From Casuarius casuarius (taxonomy: Eukaryota > Chordata > Aves > Casuariiformes > Casuariidae), in contig PTFA01000010.1 of assembly GCA_003342895.1 (NCBI GenBank), positions 9,119,286 to 9,183,285 on the forward strand: a DNA stretch of 64,000 nucleotides, given 5' to 3'. Shown one piece after another: positions 29,101 through 39,396 of the stretch (position 1 is the stretch's first letter; each line of letters opens with the position of its first letter). The position numbers and the translations under genes were made by a program. The notes under the pieces were generated by a model that saw only the letters and a program-made list of their open reading frames with translations, did no database searches and was not told the DNA's origin.

Positions 29101-29405
29101 TTGGCTATTAATTCATACATTTGTTTTCTTCTTTGTAACATGCCTACTACGGACATGCAACATATTATCTCCCTGTCCAATTAAGCTGTATGTTTTGGCT
29201 AAGAATTTTCAGCCCACCAATCTGCGTACTACTCCTTCAGCCCATCTTACTAGGACTCTGAAATATCACCATAATATGCACCAAAGATCAGTAGTAAAAA
29301 TCCAAGACTGTGGTTATCCAGCAAATATCACAAGAGTTTGGACCAGGAAGAATATTTTATGTCTGAAGACAGCCTTTGGTTTAGAGAAGCGGGGATTATC
29401 AATGG
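23106..29405. other. No supported gene
   Basis: AT-rich, with the T-rich tract at 24.5 kb. Near 24750-24763 is GGGAAATGTAGTCC, the reverse of the ACTACATTTCCC-type motif, with a partial inverted partner about 50 bases downstream. A minus-strand open block at about 25.0-25.17 kb follows acceptor CATTGCAG, but no partner exon was found. Confidence 0.45.
24507..24543 (+). repeat. T-rich tract ending in a long T run
   Basis: TTTCTTTC units pass into an uninterrupted T run. No recognisable retroelement body is attached on either side. Confidence 0.95.
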
Positions 29406-29415
29406 TTTATTTATT
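29406..29415 (-). terminator. Overlapping AATAAA signals downstream of gene 2
   Basis: Two overlapping minus-strand AATAAA hexamers lie about 100 bases past the possible gene 2 stop at 29509-29511. They support, but do not prove, that the gene ends here. Confidence 0.25.
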
Positions 29416-29508
29416 GAGATGTAATATGCCATGGACACATACTGTTACACAGAGTCACTTGTGTGTATTTTCACAGCATCTATGGGATTTAGGCTGAGGA
29501 CAGACTCC

Positions 29509-32248
29509 TCAGGTGCAGCTGCGTTGTGATCCCACACGGCACTTTGAATGCATTGTAAAGATCTGGGGACTGAAAGATCAGCTTTAAGGTGTGAATACTT
29601 TGTGATCTACTTGGCAGGAATTTAATAATAGAGAGTTGCTGAGCCTATTTGGAACCTCAAAATTTTAAATTTTGGCTGGTTTAAATATACAAAACAGAGA
29701 TGTAAGACAGAGACAGATTTCTTTAGGTGTCTTAGTACAATTGAGCTAAAAGCTAAGAAGCACCTTGGTGGTGTTTCAGTTTCAGAACTAGTAACATTGC
29801 CTGATATTCGTAACCTCAACTCTGTTTCTAGGATCAGGAGGCCTTACAAAACTCAAAAAGTGTATAATTTTCTGGAAAATATAGTAGGAAGTTATAGATA
29901 GAGAGTCATATGTTGTTTATTTTTAATGATGTGAATAAATACTTCAGTTTAGAAGGGGCCTCAATGACTCTTTGTTTCCATTGTTACGTTTGATCAAGCG
30001 TTAGTGCTTATGTAGTCACAATACAGCTAAATACCTTTACCTTGGACCATAACAATTTCCAATCTCTACAAAAGGGAAAAGGACTTTCAAAAAAATCAGA
30101 AGTCACCAATATTCTGCACTGGTACCTAAGCTTGAAATCACTGTGGCTTTAAAACGCAGCATTTACTACAACATTTTGTACTAGCATAATTTAATGAATT
30201 AAGTGACTCATAACTATTTTGAGATATTGCATCTCTTGAATATTTTGTTGCTATCTCTGTCAAACATCAGTAGCTACATGTATGTTAACAGAAGGCTGCA
30301 GTCTGACAGAAAGGTGTTGTGTTTTGGTGGACACCTAGCTGTAAAAGCCAGTGTTAGCCGAGCCCATGTGTAGACCAGGTGTTGCACTGGAAAAGTCTGG
30401 GAGCGTACCTGACTTCACTTGAAAGATGTTATACACCTTTAAATTAAGATCAAACTTTTCTTGAATGTATAGAAGATTTGGAATCAAATTATCCCTGAAT
30501 TTCTTTTTTTCCATTCCCTCTTTTGCACTTGGTGTGCAAGATGTCTTAGATGACATTAGTACAGCCTGACCTTGCTTTTTTGATGCTGCGCTTGATGTTT
30601 TATTCAATGCTGGGCATTTTTTTCAAACATGTATAAATGAACTTTGTCATCTGTCGTCCGCTTCTTGTCTAAACATTGGAGGAAAGGGGAAAAAAATAAG
30701 TCTCTGTATATGTAAAGGGAGAAGTTTTCTTCTCTGTGCCAGTGTGTGCCAGCCAAGAGGCATTGTGCTATTTACGTTTTATTGTGTCGTCTTTCTGGAA
30801 AAGTGTGTTTCAAAGGCTTCCAGGCTACAGAACTCCCTGTTGCCTCATTATCCAGAGCTGTTGATGTGCTGAGTAAAGTCCCTTAATGCAGCTTTCTGTA
30901 ACTCCAGGGAATTCCCTTTACTTTCTTCTTCCTGTTCTTCTGCCTTTATCTGAAGAGTTTGTCTTTCCTGGAGAACTTTGGAGAGAGGAATCCACAGACT
31001 GTACTCCATATCTTCTACAGAAACCGAGTGAGAAGATTTAAGGAGTGTGAGTATTTTCTTTCCAGTTTGTAAGAAGAAATAATACCTTCTAGTTTGGAAG
31101 ATGATATTTTGGTCTTCTAGTTTGACTTCTTCCACATGTAGTTACTATTTTCCTTATGAAACCACAGTCTGGACTGCTTGCAAGGTGAGAGGAATAACTG
31201 CTTAACAAAAAAACCAGTAATTGAAGTGAAAGTAGAACCAGACTGCAGACAGAAATAGATCACTTTTTAAGACTTTCTCGTGTATATATCCATATGACAT
31301 CAATGAACATTTGATACTGCAGCAGGTATTCTGATGAAAGCAGTGTATTTCACAGTATTTATGGCTTTCTTGCTGTTGAGCTCTTTGTCTTGTCAAATAG
31401 AAATCGCATCTCATCTCCATTATAATCTGGCCTAAACAACCTCAAAGAACTGAGGACAGCTCATAAAAAGAGCATCTTATTACCCAAAGTGACTGCTTGG
31501 CACCGCATCGTTAACTCTAACTCATTAACAGCCATTGTGATTTCCCATGTTTCTCATCATGGGGATAATAGAATACGCATCTGCTTTGTTTCTCTGGGAT
31601 ATTTCAGCGATCATTGACTAATGTGTATAAAGCAATGTATGAGTAAATGCGTTAATATAATAGAAGCAGAATTTTAAAACAGCATAAGCAGGGGATTAAC
31701 ATTGCTATGCAGCATTTGCTATGACTGTGTGTTTGGTGTATTATTGATTTACGTATGCAAATCTAGAAAAAATATTTTTACCACTGTAGCTTGTAAGTGA
31801 CTCAGCTGTGATCAGAGAGCTATTCTTATTGGTACCATTACACTTACCTGGTTCCCACCAAAGGATTCAGGATACAGCAAAACTGTGGTGTCTGCCAGAG
31901 GTATACGTTTCAGAATATTGCATATATCCCTGTATCTTAAAACAACATACTTAGGCTCACTTGACATTTGCTTTTTTAGTTCTATTTCCGTTTTCTCAGT
32001 CTGTTCATCCTGATAGAAGAGGGAGAGTTGTAATAACCACAAGAACCTGAAAACCCAAAAGCCCTTTGATGAGGATCAGGAAGTAGCCAAACATAAAGGA
32101 CCCAGATAACGCCACACAGTAACATTCTATACAGAGGAAGCCTGACCATAGATGTATTCAGCCAATTAACCTTATTTTCCTTGGCAAAGCACTAAAAATA
32201 CTGTCTCTGCAGCATGCAGTGAAGATTAATTCAAGTCTCTTCACTTCC
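29509..32248 (-). CDS. Gene 2: predicted multi-exon gene, 5' partial, one apparent frameshift
   Basis: I do not recognise this protein. Minus-strand exons in order: 32171-32248 (phase 2 to 2), 31848-32046 (2 to 0), 30922-31197 (0 to 1 only if a frameshift is allowed), 30409-30609 (1 to 1), 29764-29827 (1 to 2) and a possible last exon 29509-29569 with TGA. The first two are the strongest in the window outside FAR2: each has a pyrimidine-rich acceptor and a donor (AAG|GTTAAT, CAG|GTAAGT), and they read through LELIFTACCRDSIFSALPRK and KYVVLRYRDICNILKRIPLA. The third has an excellent acceptor in the expected phase 0. After 20 codons (RLWFHKENSNY) it must shift frame to continue into EEVKLEDQNIIFQTRRYYFF. 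The fourth is lysine- and serine-rich, then NLLYIQEKFDLNLKVYNIF. The fifth reads LRLRISGNVTSSETETPP. Upstream exons were not found. The gene may be broken, or the base calls wrong near 31140. Confidence 0.45.
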
Positions 32249-33226
32249 CTGCAAAGCAGCTGTCAGATTGTTAGCTGATATTAGTATCAAATAAATTGAG
32301 ATTTCAAACTGGCAATACAAGATTGCTTCCTTCCCTACCCAGAATAGGACAATTTGCATTGTTCGACATTTCTCTTTGGTCTCTTCCCACGTTACAGAAG
32401 TTTGCCAGCTGAAGGGTAACTAAACTCTCAGTTAGAACTGATGTAAAGATTATTTTTAATGTTAAGACTGCAGTCCTTTGAATTATGGAGGATTTTGTGA
32501 AAATGCTCTCACGAAGGCAGTTTCCGTTAGTGGAATGTTGCTAATTGCTGAGTTTCAAGTAAGGTAAGAGCTGATAGGGCGGAAAAAAGTTTAATATCTT
32601 TGTAAGAGCAAAAATGACCATAATTTCTTTATGTTTTTAATAACTTTTTATGAACTGCATTGCATGCACCTTTAAACTATTGTATTTAAAATTTTATGGC
32701 ATTGGCTTGCTCAATATGAAGATGTTTCATGGACTGGCAATGGCTAAGTTATCTTCTAAAAGATGTCAAGAATCCTAAGGGAAATGAGAGCATCTCAATC
32801 TATTCCCTATTTAACTAGCACCTGCTTGACAAGAGCCGATCTTCTCTACAAGCCCTCATTAGCACCCATGCCAGTAGACTCCATTACCAACTAGCCACAG
32901 CATGTTAGTTGGCAGACTACATGTGAAACAGACTAATTTTCCAAGGCACATTAGGAGACCCTCTATTCATTTCTTCTCAGCCTTAAAGAAACTTCTTATT
33001 TTTCCATTGGTAAGAGTTTGGTTTCCACTTTGTCAGAGTTGAAGATCCCTAGAATATCACCCAAGAGTAATTCGGCCCAGTGCATTTGGAGATCGCAGAA
33101 CTAATACAGGCATTTAAAGTCCTGTGGGCAGTTCTGGACATAATGAGGAGGTCTCTTGGGTTTTATGCTTTTGGTTCATTGTGTGATGCGGGTCTACCAG
33201 TAGAAGCTGAACGGGAAGTTTTCCTC

Positions 33227-33235
33227 TATAAATAG
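33227..33235 (+). promoter_or_regulatory. TATA box of the predicted secreted-peptide gene
   Basis: TATAAATAG lies 81 bases upstream of the predicted ATG at 33308. A start site about 30 bases downstream would leave a 5' UTR of roughly 45-50 bases, typical of compact secreted-peptide genes. Confidence 0.4.
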
Positions 33236-33307
33236 ATTGACTCGGATACTAATCACAGAGAGACCTATAAACTCCTGTCTTTGCTTTCTTATTTTTTGAA
33301 AGAAACT

Positions 33308-34827
33308 ATGTTTTGCAGTCTCTTCTTTGTCTTCATTTTGGTGACAATTAGTGTCCAAGGTATGTTCACCCTCAACCTACTCACGATCAGTAGATCTTTT
33401 TCAGTTTTCCACTTTAGACCAAATAGTGTTATATTCTGTTATATATCCTGCATAATTTTTTGTTTCTTGCCCCAAAGACATCTTTGGTCTTTAACTGACC
33501 AGCGTGTTTATTGTGTGTTGAAAATCCTAGCAGCAATCCTGCCATTGAATTCCTCCAGTATTTAGTTTGGAAATATTATTAGCTCTCATACGTAGAAATA
33601 GCTATTAACATATGCTGCTTGTTTTCATACGGTGTGTGAAGTTTCCAGGTTTAGACTAGCTGTGCTTAATTTATATTCCCTGGTCACGGTTTCAGAGAAT
33701 GGAGCCTTCTCACTCCTGCCTCATGCGTGTTGCATTCGTTGATCCCAAGAAAGGTGTCTCTAAGTTCTTGGGACTTCACGTGCTGTCAGAAGGGCAGGGG
33801 CAAACCTCGTAGTCCCACTGTGCACTTCTGACCTCTGCAGCTTCCACCCCCTGACCCCAAGCTATCCTCGAGTCTTGGGAGCAGCACAGGGAATCTGCCA
33901 TGCATTGTAACTTCATGTTTCTCTTATCTGACTAGAAGCAAAAGATCCAAGGATGAAAAGAGGCCAGCAGTGTGCTTCCATCCCCACAGGAAAGAAAGAT
34001 TCTAGCCAGGATGGTAAGGTTTAATAGGAGGCAGAAGCACTACTGAATCTGTCTGAAATGCCTTCTGTCGTAGGAGCTAGGACACTTTATATTTTAAATA
34101 TATTTTATTTTTAAAATCTTTTTTCTTTTTCTGTTGTATTTCCTCATACTGTCTTCAGAAGTAAGCCAGCCCCATGCTGGTATCTGCTTTGCCCCTTTCA
34201 GCACTTCGTACAGGGGTCCTTACAGTAAGTGGCTTGCTCGTTTCTCCTCACTTCAGTTGATGGGCATTTCCATAATGAGAATGAGATATTCATCAGCCGA
34301 TATTTTTGCTGAGCAAATGCTAATGGCTTGGCATCATTCTGCCAAATGGTGAAACCACTGCAGCTCTGCTGCTGCAGCTGCCCTAGTGTGAGATGGATAC
34401 TCTTCTCTGCTGCGTTGCCAGGTGCCAGAAAATGCTCTAAATATGAACAACAGAGAAAAGTGGGAAAAGGGAAAAAAGCTCTATTCTTTTGTAATTATCA
34501 CAAGTGAGTTTTGATGTTATGATGAGGTAGAAGATTTGCAAGCAAAACTATGCTGTTTCCATTGACAGCGCTTCTCTATAGGTTTCAATATGAAAAAAAG
34601 ACTTAATGGTATCTTAATTTTTTTTTTTAACATATATATTTATTGGCTTTACCTTGAAATTGATGGTATAGGCTTTCACATCCATCTGGTTACCTTTTTA
34701 AGAAGACTTTCTTTTCTTGATGGGAAATATTCCAAAAAAATTTCGTCTTTTAGCCCCAACAGATTATTTTGATACAGTGTCTACATATGCTTTGCTTTGC
34801 AAAGGCTGCAAAGGCAGCAAAGGCTGA
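33308..34827 (+). CDS. Predicted four-exon gene for a small secreted peptide precursor (86 residues)
   Basis: I do not recognise a family. Exons: 33308-33359, 33936-34013, 34159-34224 and 34763-34827 (TGA stop). They total 261 bases, 87 codons, and all three introns are phase 1, common in secreted proteins. Donors are G|GTATGT, G|GTAAGG and A|GTAAGT; acceptors are CTAG, TTCAG and AACAG after pyrimidine-rich tracts. Exon 1 encodes a hydrophobic leader, MFCSLFFVFILVTISVQ, that looks like a signal peptide. Exon 2 has a furin-like RMKR (residues 23-26), then GQQC and a GKK at 36-38 that could give an amidated peptide. Mature cysteines are at 30, 53, 78 and 81. Exon 3 has GICFAPFSTSYRGPY and exon 4 ends in LLCKGCKGSKG. 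A TATA box and AATAAA bracket it. It lies between minus-strand genes 2 and 1. The chain was assembled by eye, so chance is a real alternative. Confidence 0.4.
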
Positions 34828-34852
34828 AGTAGTGTTCTAGGCTGCAGCTTTT

Positions 34853-34858
34853 AATAAA
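34853..34858 (+). terminator. Poly(A) signal AATAAA of the secreted-peptide gene
   Basis: AATAAA occurs 26 bases after the predicted TGA stop, giving a very short 3' UTR. Its closeness to the stop is one of the better arguments for the last exon. Confidence 0.4.
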
Positions 34859-34874
34859 GCATGAATATAAAAAC

Positions 34875-36718
34875 TCTCGGACTGCTGAGCTTAGCTTTCT
34901 ATCAGAAAGAAAAACTAATTACAGATATTTAATTAACCTAAAGCTGAGGCAGAACACAGCTGGTAAATTTTTCCACTCTGTTAGATCTGCGATCTCAAGT
35001 GTGAAATTTCATTTTAGCTTGCTGTCACAGGACTGCTAGACTTCTTAGTATTGTTGCCACATTTTTCTGTTAAGCAGCATACATCATGCTACTAAATTAT
35101 CTGAGCTCCTCTAGAGGTTTGACTGACCACATGTCAAGATCTTTTCAGCTGTGAAGTCATTTCCTGTGTCTTCTAGGAGAGGTATTAGCAAATTTGGGCA
35201 ATACGGAGGGAAGGAGCAAAAGAGGAGTATTTATTCTGTTCCAATTTGAGAGTTTCAAATAATGGGAATTCTCTACCCATTAGCATGTAAACGATGGTTA
35301 TGGGTTTGATGAGCCAAAAATAGCTATGACCCAAGGAGAAAAGCACTTAACAGATTGTTGTGTCTACAACCTAAAATTGTTTTTCTATGCCTGTGTACAT
35401 GCACAAACACAACTACGTGCCTGCAGATTGCCAAAGAAAAGTCATCTTTAGTAATTTTTGGAAAATCCAGACACACTGAATGAGGAACACTGAGGTGATC
35501 AGAAGCTAGAGGAGGATAAGAATGTATAGATTTGGATTCCTACAGGGTTTTGGTTTTTTTGATAGTGTTGTTCTGTCACTTATTAGTATTTTGCATTTGT
35601 TTTGAAGCTTAACATAAAAAACATGTATGTATTAAGATGAAGCTGCACAGGAGTAAAAGGTACTCATTCTTCCTATTTACAACTTCTACTGGGAATCGTA
35701 AAAAAAAAATATAACAATAGCAATGTAACAAGCTTTAGATAAGTGTGCATTGTTTAAAAACTGAGTTATTAGGCATCATCACTTTGACCACATTCCTAGC
35801 ACATTGTACTCAGTTTCCTTTTTTTGTTTTTGCATTTTTTAGGCTTTGTTATGAAAACATTTAAGTGTAGTTCCATTTGATTTCATTAAGACTTTTAACC
35901 AGGCAAGAAAACTGCATGGAGACTATAATGACAGAGGAGGGAGAATTAGGGGAAAGGGAGGAGTCCCTCATTAATGTAATTTCTCCGTCAGTACATGGCA
36001 TAGAGCATTATCTGGTAAGTAAATCTACCACTTGGATCAATGCTGCTGCTGACCCTTTGAGTGAAGACCATTCTTCATGTCTCACCAGGGCCTTTGTGCA
36101 GACCACAATTGCTACAATCAGTCACTACTGAGCATTCCTTTCTTTTATTTGTTAGAGAAATGCAGGCAAGCAGTTCTTAGATGCTTTTGGTTTTACTTAC
36201 CCAGTCTATTCTGGGATCACTAAGGGATGGCTTTCTATTGGGAATGTAGAAGTGGGGGTAATGCAGCAGTCCCACTGCTGCTAACCTTACAGCAGCTATA
36301 TTAGCTGAACTCTTCCAAAGTGGGGCTTGAAAAAAATGCCAAAGCACTACAGCCTCCTGTTACTCTCAAATTTTATTCTTTAATTGGATCAAGTTCCAAA
36401 TCCAATTCTTCCCACACATGCATCAACTGTAGTGCCACTATTTTTAATGAAGGGGCAAGAACAGGAGACAGAAAGGGACAGAAACTCTTTGAATACTGCG
36501 CTGAGAAATGCTGGATGCTAATACAAAGTTACAAACTGGGAGTCTCTAAAAGAAAATAAAAATACTCTGATATCGCAGGGAGAGTCATAGTTCTTTGACG
36601 TAATCTCTGGCAGACCACTCTTCTACAAGCCTAACTTGCAGCCTGAGTATTTATTGGCGTGCAAGGGGCAGTGCAAGTGATGGTGCGTATGTATCTGTGG
36701 TTAATTCAGCAGGTGAGA

Positions 36719-36766
<48 letters not shown>

Positions 36767-39040
36767 GTCATTCAGCGTGAAGTTGCTCACCATTTGTCCG
36801 TTCACAGAAAGCAAAGAGTTATCAGGGCAGTGAAACGAGCATTCAGGGTAGGCTTTCAGTTTGGGAGGCCTGGGAGAGGAGCGCTGGTTGTGGAGATCCC
36901 CGTCGTAACTAGAAGAGAATAAGCAAGGTGATAATGGTTTTGAAGGCTGAGTTAGTGGAAAGAGAAGGGGAAGGATCACCTGCAGAAAAGGGCAGATTCC
37001 CACCTTCCACAACTCCCAGTGGTTTTGAGAGGTTTGCCTGCCTGTCGTGTAATGTGCAGCAGTTCACAGCATCCGGCTGCATATGCCACTGGTTGTCTAC
37101 AACTCTTAATTATGCTGTCATGCTGCACTGTCTCTTTAGATTTAACTGTTACGAATTGAAAGGGATTGCAAAACTGGTGTCGGTTTTCAAGTCATGAAGG
37201 GTTTCCAGGAGCAGTGAGAGTTTCTCCTTTTTTATTGCTGCTTGAGGGTGCTGTTTATGGAATTGAGTCGAGACTATTGCCAAACAAAAAATGACTTGAA
37301 ATGTATTAGCTGAGAAAAGTGATTTCATCATCAGACTGCTAGTAACAACTTTTATAGTTGGTGTAGACTACTCAAGCAAAATCTCTTTTGTAAAGAGGAT
37401 TATCTTCAGGAGTTCACTTTGGCTGTAAATGCACCCATCTTTGAGTCATACGGTTTTATTTCTTTGAGCTGTATTAGCATCTTTAGTGCCCATACGAAGG
37501 ATGGATTATACCCTTGCTTTTAATTCTGTGGCTAAGATTTGTCCTTGCCTGTTTGTTTATTGTTGTTAGGTTCTTAGTGCTATTAAATAACTATGGACAC
37601 CTGACAAACCATAAGATTCTTTTAAATTATCCCTAGATCAGCCATTCTAATATTGTCTTTGCCTCATTTTCTGCCATCAGTAAAATTCCCCCTGCCTCTT
37701 CCTAAGCACCAGGCACTGCACAAGGCTTTGTGCCTAAAGACCTTTGAAAAAATACTGTGTAATTACAAAGCATCATTGTTGATACTGTCTGTCTGTTCAT
37801 ATTAGCAGCATTGTTGTCAAAACGTTGTAGAATGCTAAACTTCAGCCCTTTTCTATTTTGAGTCACTGTTGTTTATTATTGAAGATACAGAAAGTATTTT
37901 AAATATAAAGGCTCGAATCAAAACTAACTCATGTTACTCCCAGACAAAATATTGGCGATTGCAGTGGAACTACAGCAATTGTGAATTTGGCCCAATGAAT
38001 CAAGTCATTGGAGCTGAGTGACTTAGCTCTCAGCATTACCAAGAAGCCAGGAGATCAGTCTCTGTGATGGAAAGCAAGTCACTACTTCAGGTATTGCTAG
38101 CATGCATGGTGTGGGACTCTGCTCTGTGACTCTAAGGCCATAGCATGCTCTATTACTTCCAGATGTCTTGAGGCTAAAAATAACCTGTGAAATCTCTGAA
38201 GCAGAGCCTGGTGCTCAACAAAACCTTGACATCTGTATAAAGCATCTCAGATGATGGTTCATGCACAACTAATGTGCCTGCATCAACTGCGATTTCACTG
38301 GGAAGTGGCTGAAGCTGTTATCCCCAGTGTTATATTCCAGTGCAAGCCACGTAAACGAAACATGCAGATGCCTATTGCATTTGTCTGTTTAATTTTTCTT
38401 TAACAGTAGGACTTTGCAACCTTTTGATTCCTTCAGTAATGGAATGCTAAGTTACTTAATATCAGACTGGACTTTTTAGTGTACAGGTGTTAAACTTTTA
38501 ATAGTATTACTGCTTCATTCATGCATACGCTTTCTTTCAATTATGCTAACTTGTTTCAAACCACACAATTGTTATATAGTCATCATTTTTGAAGGAAAAT
38601 GCTAATTATTCAAGTAATCACCTCTAATAGCCACTGAAGTCCAAAGATCAGGTTATTCCTAACTGTGCTACAATCATGGTAGTGAGATCATTTACTTCCT
38701 AATGATTAATTAACAAGAAATTTTACACATATGTTTTCAGGCAAAGCACAACCATTAGAAAGATGCTTTTATGTGTTGTAATTACACGCTGAGTTTGTGG
38801 AGTCTCTGTCACTCATCCTGGGGAAAAAAAAAGGCAGAATTATATGAAGATACATTGTTCAGGCATTTCCAGTGTTCAGTCCTTTTAAAGTCATATCACA
38901 ACTGATGGATTGAGGAGACAGACTGATGAGATCGAAATGGTTTTGTATTCACTTTACATTGTCTCTTTCAGGATATGGTTGATGTGGAGAATTTTCTAGA
39001 AGAAAATGGACATGTGAGCAATCCAGCCATAATGTTAATT
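34875..39040. other. Interval between the peptide gene and the LTR-like block; one lone exon-like piece
   Basis: Mostly unremarkable, with the (TG)20 tract. A + strand block at 35903-36014, between AACCAG and CTG|GTAAGT, is open (phase 2 to 0) and reads TIMTEEGELGEREESLINV. No neighbouring exon could be joined to it. Confidence 0.4.
36723..36762 (+). repeat. (TG)20 microsatellite
   Basis: Forty bases of perfect TG. Open frames across it on both strands (poly Cys-Val and Thr-His) are artefacts. Confidence 0.98.
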
Positions 39041-39083
39041 GCAAGAGTGTGAAAGTAGGTTGCAGGAGTGTGAAAAGNAGGTC
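39041..39083 (+). repeat. Short tandem duplication containing the only ambiguous base (N at 39078)
   Basis: Two copies of about 21 bases, GCAAGAGTGTGAAAGTAGGT and GCAGGAGTGTGAAAAGNAGG, are adjacent. The N lies in the second copy, so the base call may have been confused by the repeat. Confidence 0.7.
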
Positions 39084-39140
39084 AGGTTACTAGAGGGCAG
39101 AAAAACAACCTAAATGCTGAGTAAGGAATTTATGGGCTTA

Positions 39141-39396
39141 TGTAACTTCATCGTGGACAGTGCGTGCTGTCCAATCATATACTGTACTGATGCGCGTGCC
39201 GAATGACTTGTACCAATCACTGTATAGTTTGATTCACGCGATCATGATTAAGGCATATAAAAGACGCTATTCGGGCTTAATGAAGTGTCAGCATTTAATC
39301 ATATTGATTGGCGTGCTGTCCGTTAATCTCCCGCAGGTTGAAATCTATTTTCGAGGCCGTATGCAAGTATACATTCTTCTTCTGGCTTCAGTTACA
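39141..39396 (+). mobile_element. Possible solo LTR of an endogenous retrovirus
   Basis: The block is much richer in CpG than its surroundings. It begins TGTAAC and ends GTTACA, a perfect 6-base inverted repeat with TG...CA ends. Inside are two CCAAT boxes (near 39169 and 39214), a TATA box in CATATAAAAGACG (about 39255) and a downstream stretch GTGCTGTCCGTTAATCTCCC resembling avian LTR U5 text. No matching target-site duplication is visible at these edges, and another possible 3' edge is CCCGCA at 39335. No retroviral coding region flanks it. It is annotated as a candidate only. Confidence 0.4.

Noticed and set aside
29054..29497. 147-codon + strand open frame
   Set aside because: Antisense to the possible 3' end of gene 2, with no promoter, domain or splice logic.
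33391..33460. Minus-strand exon-like piece (NITLFGLKWKTEKDLLI) with a GTGAGT donor
   Set aside because: Its phase 0 end does not join the first visible gene 2 exon, which starts in phase 2, and its acceptor lacks a pyrimidine tract.
36659..37012. Open frames across the TG microsatellite on both strands
   Set aside because: The frames consist of Cys-Val or Thr-His dipeptide runs made by the repeat.
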